DNA of 64,000 nucleotides from Nemesobacter sp965204665 (GTDB taxonomy: Bacteria > Desulfobacterota_D > UBA1144 > Nemesobacterales > Nemesobacteraceae): the NCBI GenBank assembly GCA_965204665.1, contig OZ242002.1, positions 1,116,001 through 1,180,000 on the forward strand, given 5' to 3'. Below are positions 44,058-51,788 of the stretch, in pieces; positions within the stretch are counted from its first letter, which is position 1, and every line of letters begins with the position of its first letter. Position numbers and translations under genes: made by a program. The notes beneath the pieces are model-generated. The model did no database searches and was not told where the DNA came from. It was given only the letters and a program-made list of their open reading frames with translations.

Positions 44058-44834
44058 ATGAACATATCAGGCGAGGTGAGACTTTTTCCTTTGAATTCAA
44101 TTCCTCAGGTGAAAAAGGGAGATGATCTCGGTGCGATGATTCTTGCGGCCGTTGCTGAGGAAAACCTTGAACTTCTGGATTCAGATATATTGGTCATAGC
44201 GCAGAAAGTGGTTTCAAAGGCAGAAGGAAGAATCGTCGATCTTCGCGAAATTACACCTTCGGAGTTTGCACTTACTGTTTCCCGTGAAGTCTCGAAGGAC
44301 TCGAGGCTTGTGGAGGTGATTTTAGGAGAAACCAGGAGAATTGTGAGGATGGATCAGAGGGAAAAAGGAAAGGGAAGGCTCATAGTTGAGACGGAGGGAG
44401 GTCTTGTGCTTGCCAATGCCGGGGTTGATCTCTCGAATGTCTCGGGCGGAAGCCACGCCTCGCTTCTCCCGCTTGATTCCGACCGTTCCGCCGCGCTTAT
44501 AAGAAAACAGATGAAAAAACGAACCGGCGCAGCTGTCGCCGTCATAATAAGCGACACGGTGGGGCGTCCTTGGAGGGAAGGGCTCTGCGACATTGCGATC
44601 GGTTGTAGCGGCATAGAGCCTCTTTCCGACCGCAGGGGAGAGGTGGATGCTGCCGGTTTTCCGCTCGCGGCGACGGAGATGGCGACTGCGGATCAGGTAG
44701 CATGCGCCGCCGGAATACTTATGGATAAGACCGCGTCAATACCTGCGGTGGTGGTTCGCGGAATTTCGTATGCTCAGTCGGAACAAGGCGCGGGCAGGCT
44801 CAACAGAGATCCTGCGGCTGATCTGTTCAGATGA
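44058..44834 (+). CDS. cofE: Coenzyme F420-0:L-glutamate ligase (CofE/FbiB-like)
   Basis: A 258-residue enzyme that would add gamma-linked glutamates to F420-0. It shows LDSDILVIAQKVVSKAEGRI near the start, GLVLANAGVDLSNVSGG, and VAVIISDTVGRPWREGLCDI and AIGCSGIEP, the strongest signature of the family. The late segment MATADQVACAAGILMDKTAS is also typical. Start ATG 44058 gives the family N-terminus (VRLFPLNSIPQVKKGDD). No cofC, cofD or fbiC is near. The 4-bp overlap with gdpD makes an operon of unclear logic. Confidence 0.85.
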   Translation: MNISGEVRLFPLNSIPQVKKGDDLGAMILAAVAEENLELLDSDILVIAQKVVSKAEGRIVDLREITPSEFALTVSREVSKDSRLVEVILGETRRIVRMDQREKGKGRLIVETEGGLVLANAGVDLSNVSGGSHASLLPLDSDRSAALIRKQMKKRTGAAVAVIISDTVGRPWREGLCDIAIGCSGIEPLSDRRGEVDAAGFPLAATEMATADQVACAAGILMDKTASIPAVVVRGISYAQSEQGAGRLNRDPAADLFR

Positions 44835-45538
44835 ATCAGAGAGTAGATGTGAAACGGTTTTTCAGAACCGCTCCTGTTGTTATTTCCCATCGAGGCGCAA
44901 GTTTCTGCGAGCCGGAAAATACGCTGAGATCCTTTGAAAGGGCTGTTGAGATGGGCTCACGCGCGATAGAATTCGATGTGAGGAAAAGTCTTGATGATCA
45001 ACTGGTTGTTATTCATGACTCCAAGGTTGACAGGACAACCGATGGTAGGGGAGCGGTAGGAAGCAAAACGCTTTCGGATCTCAAATCCCTTGATGCGGGC
45101 GGTGGACAAAGGATTCCGACTCTCGAAGAAGTACTGGAGAGTTTCGCGGGCCGCTGCGGGCTTGTGATTGAACTCAAAGAAGAAGGCACCGAGGAAAAAA
45201 CCGTTGAGTTGATAAAAAAACACGGACTTGCGGATGATGTGATTGTGGTTTCTTTTCGAAAGAACTGTATTCGTTCGGTAAGAGCGATTGCCCCCGGTGT
45301 CGCCACAGGGCTTATAACGGTTTTCGGTCTCGGATGCGTGAGAGAAGCGTTTGCCTTAGGTTGCCGCGCGGTGGCCGCAAACCATCTCTTCATGAGACGT
45401 GAGATAGTATCAGAGTCGGAAAAAACAGGACTTTTCAGTTGCTGCTGGACCGTAAACGATGTGCGCAGGGCCGAAAAACTTGCGGCGATGGGAGTCGGAG
45501 GTTTGATAACTGATTTCCCCGATATTCTTGAACGCTGA
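44831..45538 (+). CDS. Glycerophosphodiester phosphodiesterase
   Basis: A 235-residue TIM-barrel enzyme hydrolysing glycerophosphodiesters to glycerol-3-phosphate and alcohol. Catalytic pattern: VISHRGASFCEPENTLRSFE, IEFDVRKSLDDQLVVIHD and VIELKEEG supply the two histidines and the metal-binding acids. There is no signal peptide, so it is a cytosolic type. Last gene of the cofE pair. Confidence 0.9.
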   Translation: MNQRVDVKRFFRTAPVVISHRGASFCEPENTLRSFERAVEMGSRAIEFDVRKSLDDQLVVIHDSKVDRTTDGRGAVGSKTLSDLKSLDAGGGQRIPTLEEVLESFAGRCGLVIELKEEGTEEKTVELIKKHGLADDVIVVSFRKNCIRSVRAIAPGVATGLITVFGLGCVREAFALGCRAVAANHLFMRREIVSESEKTGLFSCCWTVNDVRRAEKLAAMGVGGLITDFPDILER

Positions 45539-45583
45539 TTCCAGGAAGACTTTATTTTTTTTCTGTGCTGTCAATAAAAACAG

Positions 45584-46750
45584 ATGTTAACTGAATCCGA
45601 AGACCTTATCTATCTCGACTATAACGCGACAACGCCCCTTGACCCGCGAGTTCTTGAGCGGATGATGCCTTATCTTTCCGGAAACTGCGGTAATCCGTCA
45701 AGTATTCACTCTCCCGGCAGCGTTGCGCGCGCGGCGATTGACGCCGCCCGAGAGAAAATCTCTGATTTTCTGCATGTAAAACCTTCGGAAATAATTTTTA
45801 CCTCGGGTGGAAGCGAAAGTAATAATTTCGCGCTCAAGGGCCTTGTTAGACCTCTTTTAGATAAGGGAAACCATCTGGTGACAACAGCGGTCGAGCATGC
45901 GTCATGCCTGGAGACATTCCGGTATCTTGAAAAAAGCGGATTTGAGGTCACGCGTCTCCCTGTAGACTCTTCAGGAATGGTTTTCCCTGAGCAGTTCCGG
46001 CAGGCCGTTACAGACCGTACGATTCTTTTTTCGTGTATGTACGTTAATAATGAAACCGGCGTGATAAGTCCGATCAGGGAGATAGGGGAGATTGCACGGG
46101 AAAGGGGAATTGTTTTTCATACTGATGCCGTACAGGCCCTCGGAAAGATCAGAATCAATTTTTCTGACCTTCCGGTGGACGCTGCGTCCTTTTCCTCTCA
46201 TAAAATATGCGGACCTAAGGGCGCAGGAGCTCTTTATCTTAGAAAAGGAGTTTCCATAGAACCCCTTGTGCACGGCGGAGGTCAGGAAAGGGGAAAAAGG
46301 TCGGGAACGGAAAATGTAGCTGCTGTATCCGGATTCGGTTCCGCGTGCGAAATCCTACAGGAAGATTTAGATGAGCAGAATCAAAGACTGGCGACGCTTA
46401 GAGATTGGCTTTTTGAAGAACTTTGTAAAACAATAGACGGAGCATATCTGAACGGCCACACGGAAAAAAGAGTGGATAACACTCTGAATATGGGATTTCC
46501 CGGGGTCGCAGGTGATGCCGTGGTGATGAATCTCGATGCCGCGGGCATCGCGGTTTCAACAGGGTCCGCGTGTTCCGAAGGGAATGTCGACCCCTCCCAC
46601 GTACTACTTGCCATGGGGCTCGAGAAGCAGGATGCGTTGTATTCGGTCAGATTCAGTTTCGGTCGCTTTACTAAAAGAAAAGAAATACGCAGAGTGGCGG
46701 AACTCCTTCCTACGATTGTCAAGAGGATAAGAGAACTGGGAAATTTCTGA
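45584..46750 (+). CDS. Cysteine desulfurase (NifS/IscS type), copy 2
   Basis: A 388-residue PLP enzyme closer to IscS/NifS than copy 1. Evidence includes LIYLDYNATTPLDPRVLERM, GGSESNNFALKGLVR, the histidine of TTAVEHASCLETFRYLEK, the PLP lysine in SFSSHKICGPKGAGALYL, HGGGQERGKRSGTENVA and the active cysteine in VSTGSACSEGNVDPSHVLLA. The gene is separated from gdpD by 45 bp and converges with argC. No scaffold gene follows. Confidence 0.92.
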   Translation: MLTESEDLIYLDYNATTPLDPRVLERMMPYLSGNCGNPSSIHSPGSVARAAIDAAREKISDFLHVKPSEIIFTSGGSESNNFALKGLVRPLLDKGNHLVTTAVEHASCLETFRYLEKSGFEVTRLPVDSSGMVFPEQFRQAVTDRTILFSCMYVNNETGVISPIREIGEIARERGIVFHTDAVQALGKIRINFSDLPVDAASFSSHKICGPKGAGALYLRKGVSIEPLVHGGGQERGKRSGTENVAAVSGFGSACEILQEDLDEQNQRLATLRDWLFEELCKTIDGAYLNGHTEKRVDNTLNMGFPGVAGDAVVMNLDAAGIAVSTGSACSEGNVDPSHVLLAMGLEKQDALYSVRFSFGRFTKRKEIRRVAELLPTIVKRIRELGNF

Positions 46751-46757
46751 TATGCAT

Positions 46758-47798
46758 TCAGGGATAGAGCGGGACAAAATCTAGTCCTGAGTTCTGCGGT
46801 AGATCAAACATTATGTTCATGTTCTGCACAGCCTGTCCGGAAGCTCCCTTTACAAGATTATCTATAGCGCAAACCAGTACAGCTGTTTTTTTCTCCGGGT
46901 CGGCCGCAACTCCGATATCGCAAAAATTTGATCCCCTGACATCAGAAGTATTCGGGAAAATTCCTTCCGGACGGACCCTTATAAAAGGAGAATTGCTGTA
47001 GAACTCCTCCAGAGCGTCTAGAATATCTCGGGTTTTATATTTGTCGGAAAGTTTTATATATATGGTCGACAGCATTCCCCTGTTCATGGGTATCAGATGG
47101 GGAGTGAAGGTTACCTTAACCGTCATTGCGAGAAATTCCGAAAGCGTCTGTTCTATTTCCGGCATATGTCGGTGATTTCCGACTTTATAAGCTTTAACCC
47201 CTTCAGACACTTCGCAAAAATGAAGATCGATAGAGGGATTCCTTCCCGCTCCCGAAGCACCGGATTTGGAATCAATTATGATTCCATCCGTTTTCGCCAT
47301 ACCGTTTTGAAGAAGCGGGGCGAGCGGAAGCACGGAACAAGTGGGATAACATCCCGGATTTGCCACGAGTCTGGCTTCCGATATGCGGTCCGCGAAGAGT
47401 TCGGGGATTCCGTAAACAGCATCATCAAGCAGTTCAGGGCATGGGTGGTCTCCGTACCACTCCGTATATGCGTTTTCTTTCAGACGAAAATCCGCCCCTA
47501 GGTCTATTATCTTCACGTCCCTTCGGTAAAGTTCCTTTATCAGTTTTCCTGATGCGCCATGAGGAAGAGCGGCGAACACGACATCTGTGTCCGGCGGGAC
47601 AATCGAGGTATCAGGGGCGCATAGATCATACTCCGCAATACCCCTCAAATGCGGAAACACTTCGGCAATGGGCCTGCCCGCATGCCGTGCTGCCGTAAGG
47701 TGTGTAATATGAACACCGGGGTGGCGACTGAGCAACCTCACAAGTTCTGCGCCGGTGTAGCCGCTTGCTCCGAGAATACAGATGTTTAACTTTTCCAC
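46758..47798 (-). CDS. argC: N-acetyl-gamma-glutamyl-phosphate reductase
   Basis: A 346-residue NADPH-dependent reductase of arginine biosynthesis. N-terminal ICILGASGYTGAELVRLLSR, the active-site cysteine in VANPGCYPTCSVLPLAPLLQ and DSKSGASGAGRNP are diagnostic; HMPEIEQTLSEF and LVKGASGQAVQNMNIMFDL complete the fold. The start is uncertain: GTG 47798 is used here, with TTG 47807 as alternative, and neither has a good ribosome-binding site. No other arg gene is present. Confidence 0.93.
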   Translation of the reverse strand: MEKLNICILGASGYTGAELVRLLSRHPGVHITHLTAARHAGRPIAEVFPHLRGIAEYDLCAPDTSIVPPDTDVVFAALPHGASGKLIKELYRRDVKIIDLGADFRLKENAYTEWYGDHPCPELLDDAVYGIPELFADRISEARLVANPGCYPTCSVLPLAPLLQNGMAKTDGIIIDSKSGASGAGRNPSIDLHFCEVSEGVKAYKVGNHRHMPEIEQTLSEFLAMTVKVTFTPHLIPMNRGMLSTIYIKLSDKYKTRDILDALEEFYSNSPFIRVRPEGIFPNTSDVRGSNFCDIGVAADPEKKTAVLVCAIDNLVKGASGQAVQNMNIMFDLPQNSGLDFVPLYP

Positions 47799-47807
47799 AA
47801 TTATCAA

Positions 47808-48242
47808 ACAATACTACGGAGATTGAGAAAACTCAATTCCGTAAAGATGTATTTCCGGTTGATAAGCGTTCGATCAAGAAATGACGAATTGTGCGTCAAG
47901 AGTTGAAAATTCGTTTCCGGTTCCTGCGAAGCGGTTGTACCAGATGTTCTTTTCGGGGTTTGTCGGGTTGTACCGGTCGTAGTATCCATATCCTCGGGGT
48001 GGTTCCGATGTGACTCCATCCCGAAGCCCGTGCAGGTCGGAATTTCGACGAACGTTTCTACGAGCATCGGTGTGATGTCGCATCGTCGGGTTCACTCTTT
48101 AAGGAACTCTTACAGACATACAGGAAAATCCGTAGGTCGGATTTCATATTTTCTCGCCGCCGTCAGATTAGGATGGTACAGGCTTACAACTTTTGCGCTG
48201 TTCAAAATCGCTGCTATCTCTTCAGACAGTTTCACCGTAAAG
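47808..48242. other. 3' flank of RTX locus 3 with remnants
   Basis: No intact gene is certain. A 73-codon minus-strand frame at 48095-47874 ends YNPTNPEKNIWYNRFAGTGN and EFSTLDAQFVIS, which looks protein-like. A related degraded stretch lies at 18810-18869, downstream of locus 1. The frame overlaps the ETxVEIPTC element in another frame, so the true coding phase is unclear. Confidence 0.4.
48032..48076 (-). repeat. ETxVEIPTC element, copy 3
   Basis: On the minus strand one frame reads ITPMLVETFVEIPTC, against ITPVPIETLVEIPTC in copy 1. It lies about 300 bp downstream of RTX lipoprotein 3 and in the same direction. Confidence 0.6.
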
Positions 48243-48275
48243 AACCCGGGGCCCGACCCCTTGAGCCCCCGGGTT
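48243..48275 (-). terminator. Terminator-like hairpin after RTX lipoprotein 3
   Basis: AACCCGGGG (48243-48251) and CCCCGGGTT (48267-48275) form a 9-bp GC-rich stem. The T tract on the minus strand is weak. It corresponds in position and sequence to 18539-18572. Confidence 0.55.
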
Positions 48276-48372
48276 TGTTTCGAAGAAAAACGAACAGAAT
48301 TTACTGAATACAGGGCGAGGCTGTTTCTTTACGGAAACAACTTCACCGGAACAGATGAATTCATCCTCGGAT

Positions 48373-49821
48373 TCAGTCTGCAAACTCATATTTCGTCCGG
48401 CTGATGATATTCCCGGCTTTGGTGTTGTCCGCCGTGCTGCCTATCTGAACAACTTCAGTTCCTCCCACGGAAATCTTCCCGGCAGCGTTGGTCAACGCTC
48501 CGGCCCCGGCCGCAAAGCCTCTGAACTGAATCTTGTCGTCCGCTAATGTGAAGTCCGTAATAACATCCACACCGACCGTATCTCCGTCTTCTTTGACGAT
48601 AACGAAGGTGTCGTTCCCCGCTCCGCCGGTAAGATTATCGACTCCTTTATTACCTATAAGAGTGTCGTTCCCTCCCGCACCGTTAAGAGTATCGGCTCCC
48701 GAGCCGCCTGTGAGAATATTCGCTTTGCCGTCTCCCGTAAAATTAACAGCTGTCGTACGAGGACCGTATTGAAGTGAAACGGCGGAAAGGTTCTCGAACT
48801 TCCTCATGTCACCGGCGAGGGTAGTTCCCAAGACAAAAGTGTCATTTCTGTTGGTGCCTCCAGGTGTATAAGGACCAGTCCAACTCGGCAGGTGATAGGT
48901 GCCTCCGAATACTACCAGAGTATCGTTGCCCTCTCCTCCATCTGCCGTGCCTGCCGCACCGGGACCACCGGGACCGGGTTCAAGCGTATCATCTCCGCCT
49001 CCGCCTATCAAAGTGTTGGTACCTTCCCACCCGATCAAGAAATTGTCTTCGTCGCCTCCGATAATTCGGTTATCGCCTTTACCCCCTATAACATACTCAA
49101 TACTCAAGAGTTTCTTATTACCGTATGTAGCATGCGTAAAGGTGCCGCTGGTAAGGTCTATCGTCAAATTTCCTGACAGGAAATTCGCCGCCGGGGTTCC
49201 TGTTTTTCCGGGATCAGGAGAAGTAGCCAGATTTATATGATCAATACCGGGGCCGCCGTTAAACATATCGTTTCCCTTTTGGCCGAAATAAAACTCGTCA
49301 TTACCTTCTCCGCCGTAGAATTCATCATTCCCTTCTCCGGCGCCTTGGAATAAGTCGTTTCCTTCTCCGCCGTAGGCAGTGTCGTCACCTTCTCCATCTA
49401 TGATAAAGTCTCTTCCCTCTTCTCCGTAGAGTGTATCATCGCCTTTTTCACCATGGAGCAGGTCGTTGCCTCCCGCACCGTAAACAGTATCGTCACCTTC
49501 CCCGGCTTTAATGTCGTTGATGTATTGATTTCCGCAGATGATGTCGTCATCTGCGGACCCTGTGACATTAGAGACACCGGTCCCCACATTTATACCGTTA
49601 CTCACGTCGCATCTGGGATCACCGAAGGACTTCCCCGGATCCCCCTGCAGTCCTGTCGCTCCCGGTGTTCCCGGGTCTCCCTTCGGACCAGCCACCCCCG
49701 GGTCTCCTTTCGGACCCGCAGGACCCGCAGGACCCGCAGGACCCATATCCCCTTCACAGGCAGCAAAGAAAACCGTTCCCCCGACCAGAAACAACATCGC
49801 TAAGAAATTACGTAATCTCAT
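48373..49821 (-). CDS. Collagen-stalk RTX lipoprotein 3
   Basis: A 482-residue paralogue. Lipobox FFAAC (Cys 22). The stalk has 14 Gly-X-Y triplets that are richer in proline (GPAGPAGPAGPKGDPGVAG and onward) than in paralogues 1 and 2. DPRCDVSNGI follows. RTX repeats of the GGEGNDEFYFG type run at about residues 100-200, 255-295 and 365-410. The last ~60 residues match the others (ITDFTLADDKIQFRGFAAG). The stalk end GATGLQGDPGKSFGDPRCDV is shared with paralogue 1, while the centre (GEGDDTAYGGEGNDLFQGAG) is closer to paralogue 2, a mosaic suggestive of recombination between copies. Confidence 0.85.
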   Translation of the reverse strand: MRLRNFLAMLFLVGGTVFFAACEGDMGPAGPAGPAGPKGDPGVAGPKGDPGTPGATGLQGDPGKSFGDPRCDVSNGINVGTGVSNVTGSADDDIICGNQYINDIKAGEGDDTVYGAGGNDLLHGEKGDDTLYGEEGRDFIIDGEGDDTAYGGEGNDLFQGAGEGNDEFYGGEGNDEFYFGQKGNDMFNGGPGIDHINLATSPDPGKTGTPAANFLSGNLTIDLTSGTFTHATYGNKKLLSIEYVIGGKGDNRIIGGDEDNFLIGWEGTNTLIGGGGDDTLEPGPGGPGAAGTADGGEGNDTLVVFGGTYHLPSWTGPYTPGGTNRNDTFVLGTTLAGDMRKFENLSAVSLQYGPRTTAVNFTGDGKANILTGGSGADTLNGAGGNDTLIGNKGVDNLTGGAGNDTFVIVKEDGDTVGVDVITDFTLADDKIQFRGFAAGAGALTNAAGKISVGGTEVVQIGSTADNTKAGNIISRTKYEFAD

Positions 49822-49898
49822 AATACAACCTCCTTTATCTACAAGTTGACTATCCGGCTGAATCCTGCCGTAATCTTCAGTTCTATATACGGTTTCCC

Positions 49899-49925
49899 AT
49901 TCTACCCCCCCCCGTGGTAAGTCAA
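49899..49925 (-). promoter_or_regulatory. Poly-G spacer promoter of RTX lipoprotein 3
   Basis: On the minus strand: TTGACT (49925-49920), TACCAC, nine G (49913-49905) and TAGAAT (49904-49899), giving a 15-bp spacer. Same hexamers, run length and spacing as at 16926 and 34335, but a longer leader (77 bp to the ATG), so the match is not merely a recent copy of the whole leader. Confidence 0.75.
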
Positions 49926-50534
49926 GTATTTTTCGAAGACCAGGGACTCGTCACCCACCGAACCCCGGTCCGAGCAGGAACATTCAGTTGTCGGTCGGTA
50001 GTAGTTTCGAGATGTTCTGATCGTGATTTGGGCTCGGGATAAGAGCCTCGGCAAGAAAACCGGGTCTGCTCGGCGTTATTTTGACATGCAGAACAGCCTT
50101 AATCTGTCTTCTTCGGAGCAGACGCGGAAACACCTCCGCTCATGGACCCGGAACACTTGATACCCATCCCTCCTATGCATACCTGCACCGTCATTACTAT
50201 TTCGGCTCTAGAGCCCTAGTCGGCGCACGGATGCGCTTATATGCAGTCCACGACCGCCGAGGCTCACCGCTGCCATGTTTTCTTGACTTGCCTCACGGAG
50301 ACTCGCGCAGCACGACATTCTTTCATCGAATTAACGGCCGAACAGTGCGAACGGAACATCCGGTTCGTCATAGACAACCCGAGGTCCTGATTTTTCCTAC
50401 GGGTTCAAATTCCCGACTTCGGATCGCATATCCTCTCCGTCACCTTCTTCTCTTTCCAGACGTCGATTTGACTATCTCCCCTGCTCTCGGTAAGGAATTA
50501 TTGTCCACCTTAAGTAGTGAAGGAGTTCTGATTT
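49926..50534. other. Intergenic, no supportable gene
   Basis: A 171-codon frame at 50081-50596 lacks a recognisable family and a ribosome-binding site and overlaps the small lipoprotein gene. Part of it (RMRLYAVHDRRGSPLP) faintly recalls decayed transposase sequence, but this is too weak to call. Confidence 0.35.
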
Positions 50535-50702
50535 ATGCTCAAAAAATTGTTTTTGGTCTTGTTGCCGGTTTGTATGGTTGGTTGCGACAGCCGTGATTAC
50601 ACAGGCGGTATTGACATAGGCGGCGGTTATTTCGTTATGGTATTCATGGCTGTCGTTATGATTCATATCCTGCAGGGCTACATCTCCCGACAGCGCCGGT
50701 AG
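50535..50702 (+). CDS. Small lipoprotein with one membrane helix
   Basis: A 55-residue protein, MLKKLFLVLLPVCMVGCDSR at the start, with lipobox MVGC (Cys 17) and Asp at +2, which in E. coli retains lipoproteins in the inner membrane. A second hydrophobic stretch (YFVMVFMAVVMIHILQGYI) and a basic end (SRQRR) follow. An AAGGAG site lies ten bases before the ATG. I do not recognise a family. The +2 Asp and second helix make inner-membrane location likely. Confidence 0.6.
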   Translation: MLKKLFLVLLPVCMVGCDSRDYTGGIDIGGGYFVMVFMAVVMIHILQGYISRQRR

Positions 50703-50936
50703 TACCAGCAACGGAGATAAACCATTTTGTCGTTTTTATCCGAACGGAACAACAGCTATTCCAAGGTGTTGCACTTCGAAGTTTAATGGGCGGGTTTTTG
50801 GATAATTGGGCTGTGAAGATATTCTGAGGTTCTGCATTGTTCAGCGTGAATCTCAGAACCGATATGTTTTTACAGGGTCTGATTTTGCGTAAGCATTCGG
50901 TCAAGGCGTGGTCGCTAAGTAATTTGTCTTGGAATA

Positions 50937-50956
50937 CCCCCCCCCCCAAAAAAAAA
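50937..50956 (-). repeat. C11-A9 double homopolymer
   Basis: Eleven C followed by nine A on the plus strand; on the minus strand, nine T, eleven G, then TATTCCAAGACAAATTACTTAG. Downstream bases resemble those after the nine-G run at 19207. No gene follows on the minus strand for over 1 kb, until RTX lipoprotein 3. Confidence 0.6.
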
Positions 50957-51099
50957 CACTGTAGCAATCTTCATAAGGACTTCAAAATCGATACGGTAGT
51001 TAAGTGTCCATCTCTTCTGTCATATAAGAGCACAAGACGCATCAATTCGATCATGGGGGCTTGCCTTGAGTCTTAATCGGACAACAGTTCAAGTTTTTT

Positions 51100-51125
51100 C
51101 TCGGAACGATTCGGTCCGAGTTTTT
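51100..51125 (+). terminator. Rho-independent terminator
   Basis: CTCGGA (51100-51105) pairs with TCCGAG (51115-51120), extended by two inner pairs after an A-G mismatch, and is followed directly by five T. It lies 69 bp before the flavin reductase gene, separating it from upstream transcription. Confidence 0.6.
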
Positions 51126-51193
51126 GGAACGTCTGTTCGGGATGTGATAACTTGTTCTCATGGACACCTTAAACAACAAAAGGCGACCTTTAA

Positions 51194-51769
51194 ATGAATG
51201 ATGCGTCTTCAATCTGCGGGATTTTTTGGCACGACTCCCCGGTTGTGGTCATAACAAGCCGTCGAGGCAAGGAGATAAATGGCCAAGTGGCCGTAACCTT
51301 GGTTACCTCGTCCATTGTTCACACAGTGCCGAGGCTTCTTGTCGGAATATGGAAGGGAAACCACACCCATAGTTTCATAATGGCAAGCAGAACTCTTGCC
51401 GTACACCTTCTGAAAAAAGATCAGGTAGGGCTTGTGCGCAATTTCGGTTTCTATACGGGAAGGGATAGGGATAAATTCGCGGAAGTGAAAACTTCGCCGG
51501 GCAGAAATGGTTGTCCGATAATAAAGGATATTCACTCGTATGCCGAGTGCTCAGTGTTGAATGCCATGGACGGCGGCGACATGACCGCTTTTCTGTTAAG
51601 CGCCGACTACGGTGAAGAAGTGAGGGGAGGGGGTTGGATGACTCTTTCTGATTTCTATGGTGCAGCTCCGGAACAGTGGGTTATGGAGTATGGACGCAAA
51701 CTCATGGATTCAGTGAATTTCTCAATGCCGATAATACACAACATAAGCCGGGAAACGTTTTTCCCTTAA
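51194..51769 (+). CDS. Flavin reductase-like (FMN-binding split barrel) protein
   Basis: A 191-residue protein. SPVVVITSRRGKEINGQVAV and TLVTSSIVHTVPRLLVGIWK correspond to the FMN-binding strands of the flavin reductase-like family. SRTLAVHLLKKDQVGLVRNF and CPIIKDIHSYAECSVLNAMD are the following segments. Members reduce FMN/FAD with NAD(P)H or bind flavin in heterologous oxidoreductases. Substrate and partner are unknown; no monooxygenase is adjacent. Confidence 0.75.
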   Translation: MNDASSICGIFWHDSPVVVITSRRGKEINGQVAVTLVTSSIVHTVPRLLVGIWKGNHTHSFIMASRTLAVHLLKKDQVGLVRNFGFYTGRDRDKFAEVKTSPGRNGCPIIKDIHSYAECSVLNAMDGGDMTAFLLSADYGEEVRGGGWMTLSDFYGAAPEQWVMEYGRKLMDSVNFSMPIIHNISRETFFP

Positions 51770-51788
51770 AACGGCGCGAGTATAGATG

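Noticed and set aside
50081..50596. 171-codon frame possibly from a decayed transposase
   Set aside because: Only a faint resemblance in one segment; it overlaps the better-supported small lipoprotein in another frame.
16938..50947. CRISPR arrays or defence islands around the repeats
   Set aside because: No regularly spaced repeats or cas genes are present; the repeats are homopolymers, short flanks and coding nonapeptides.
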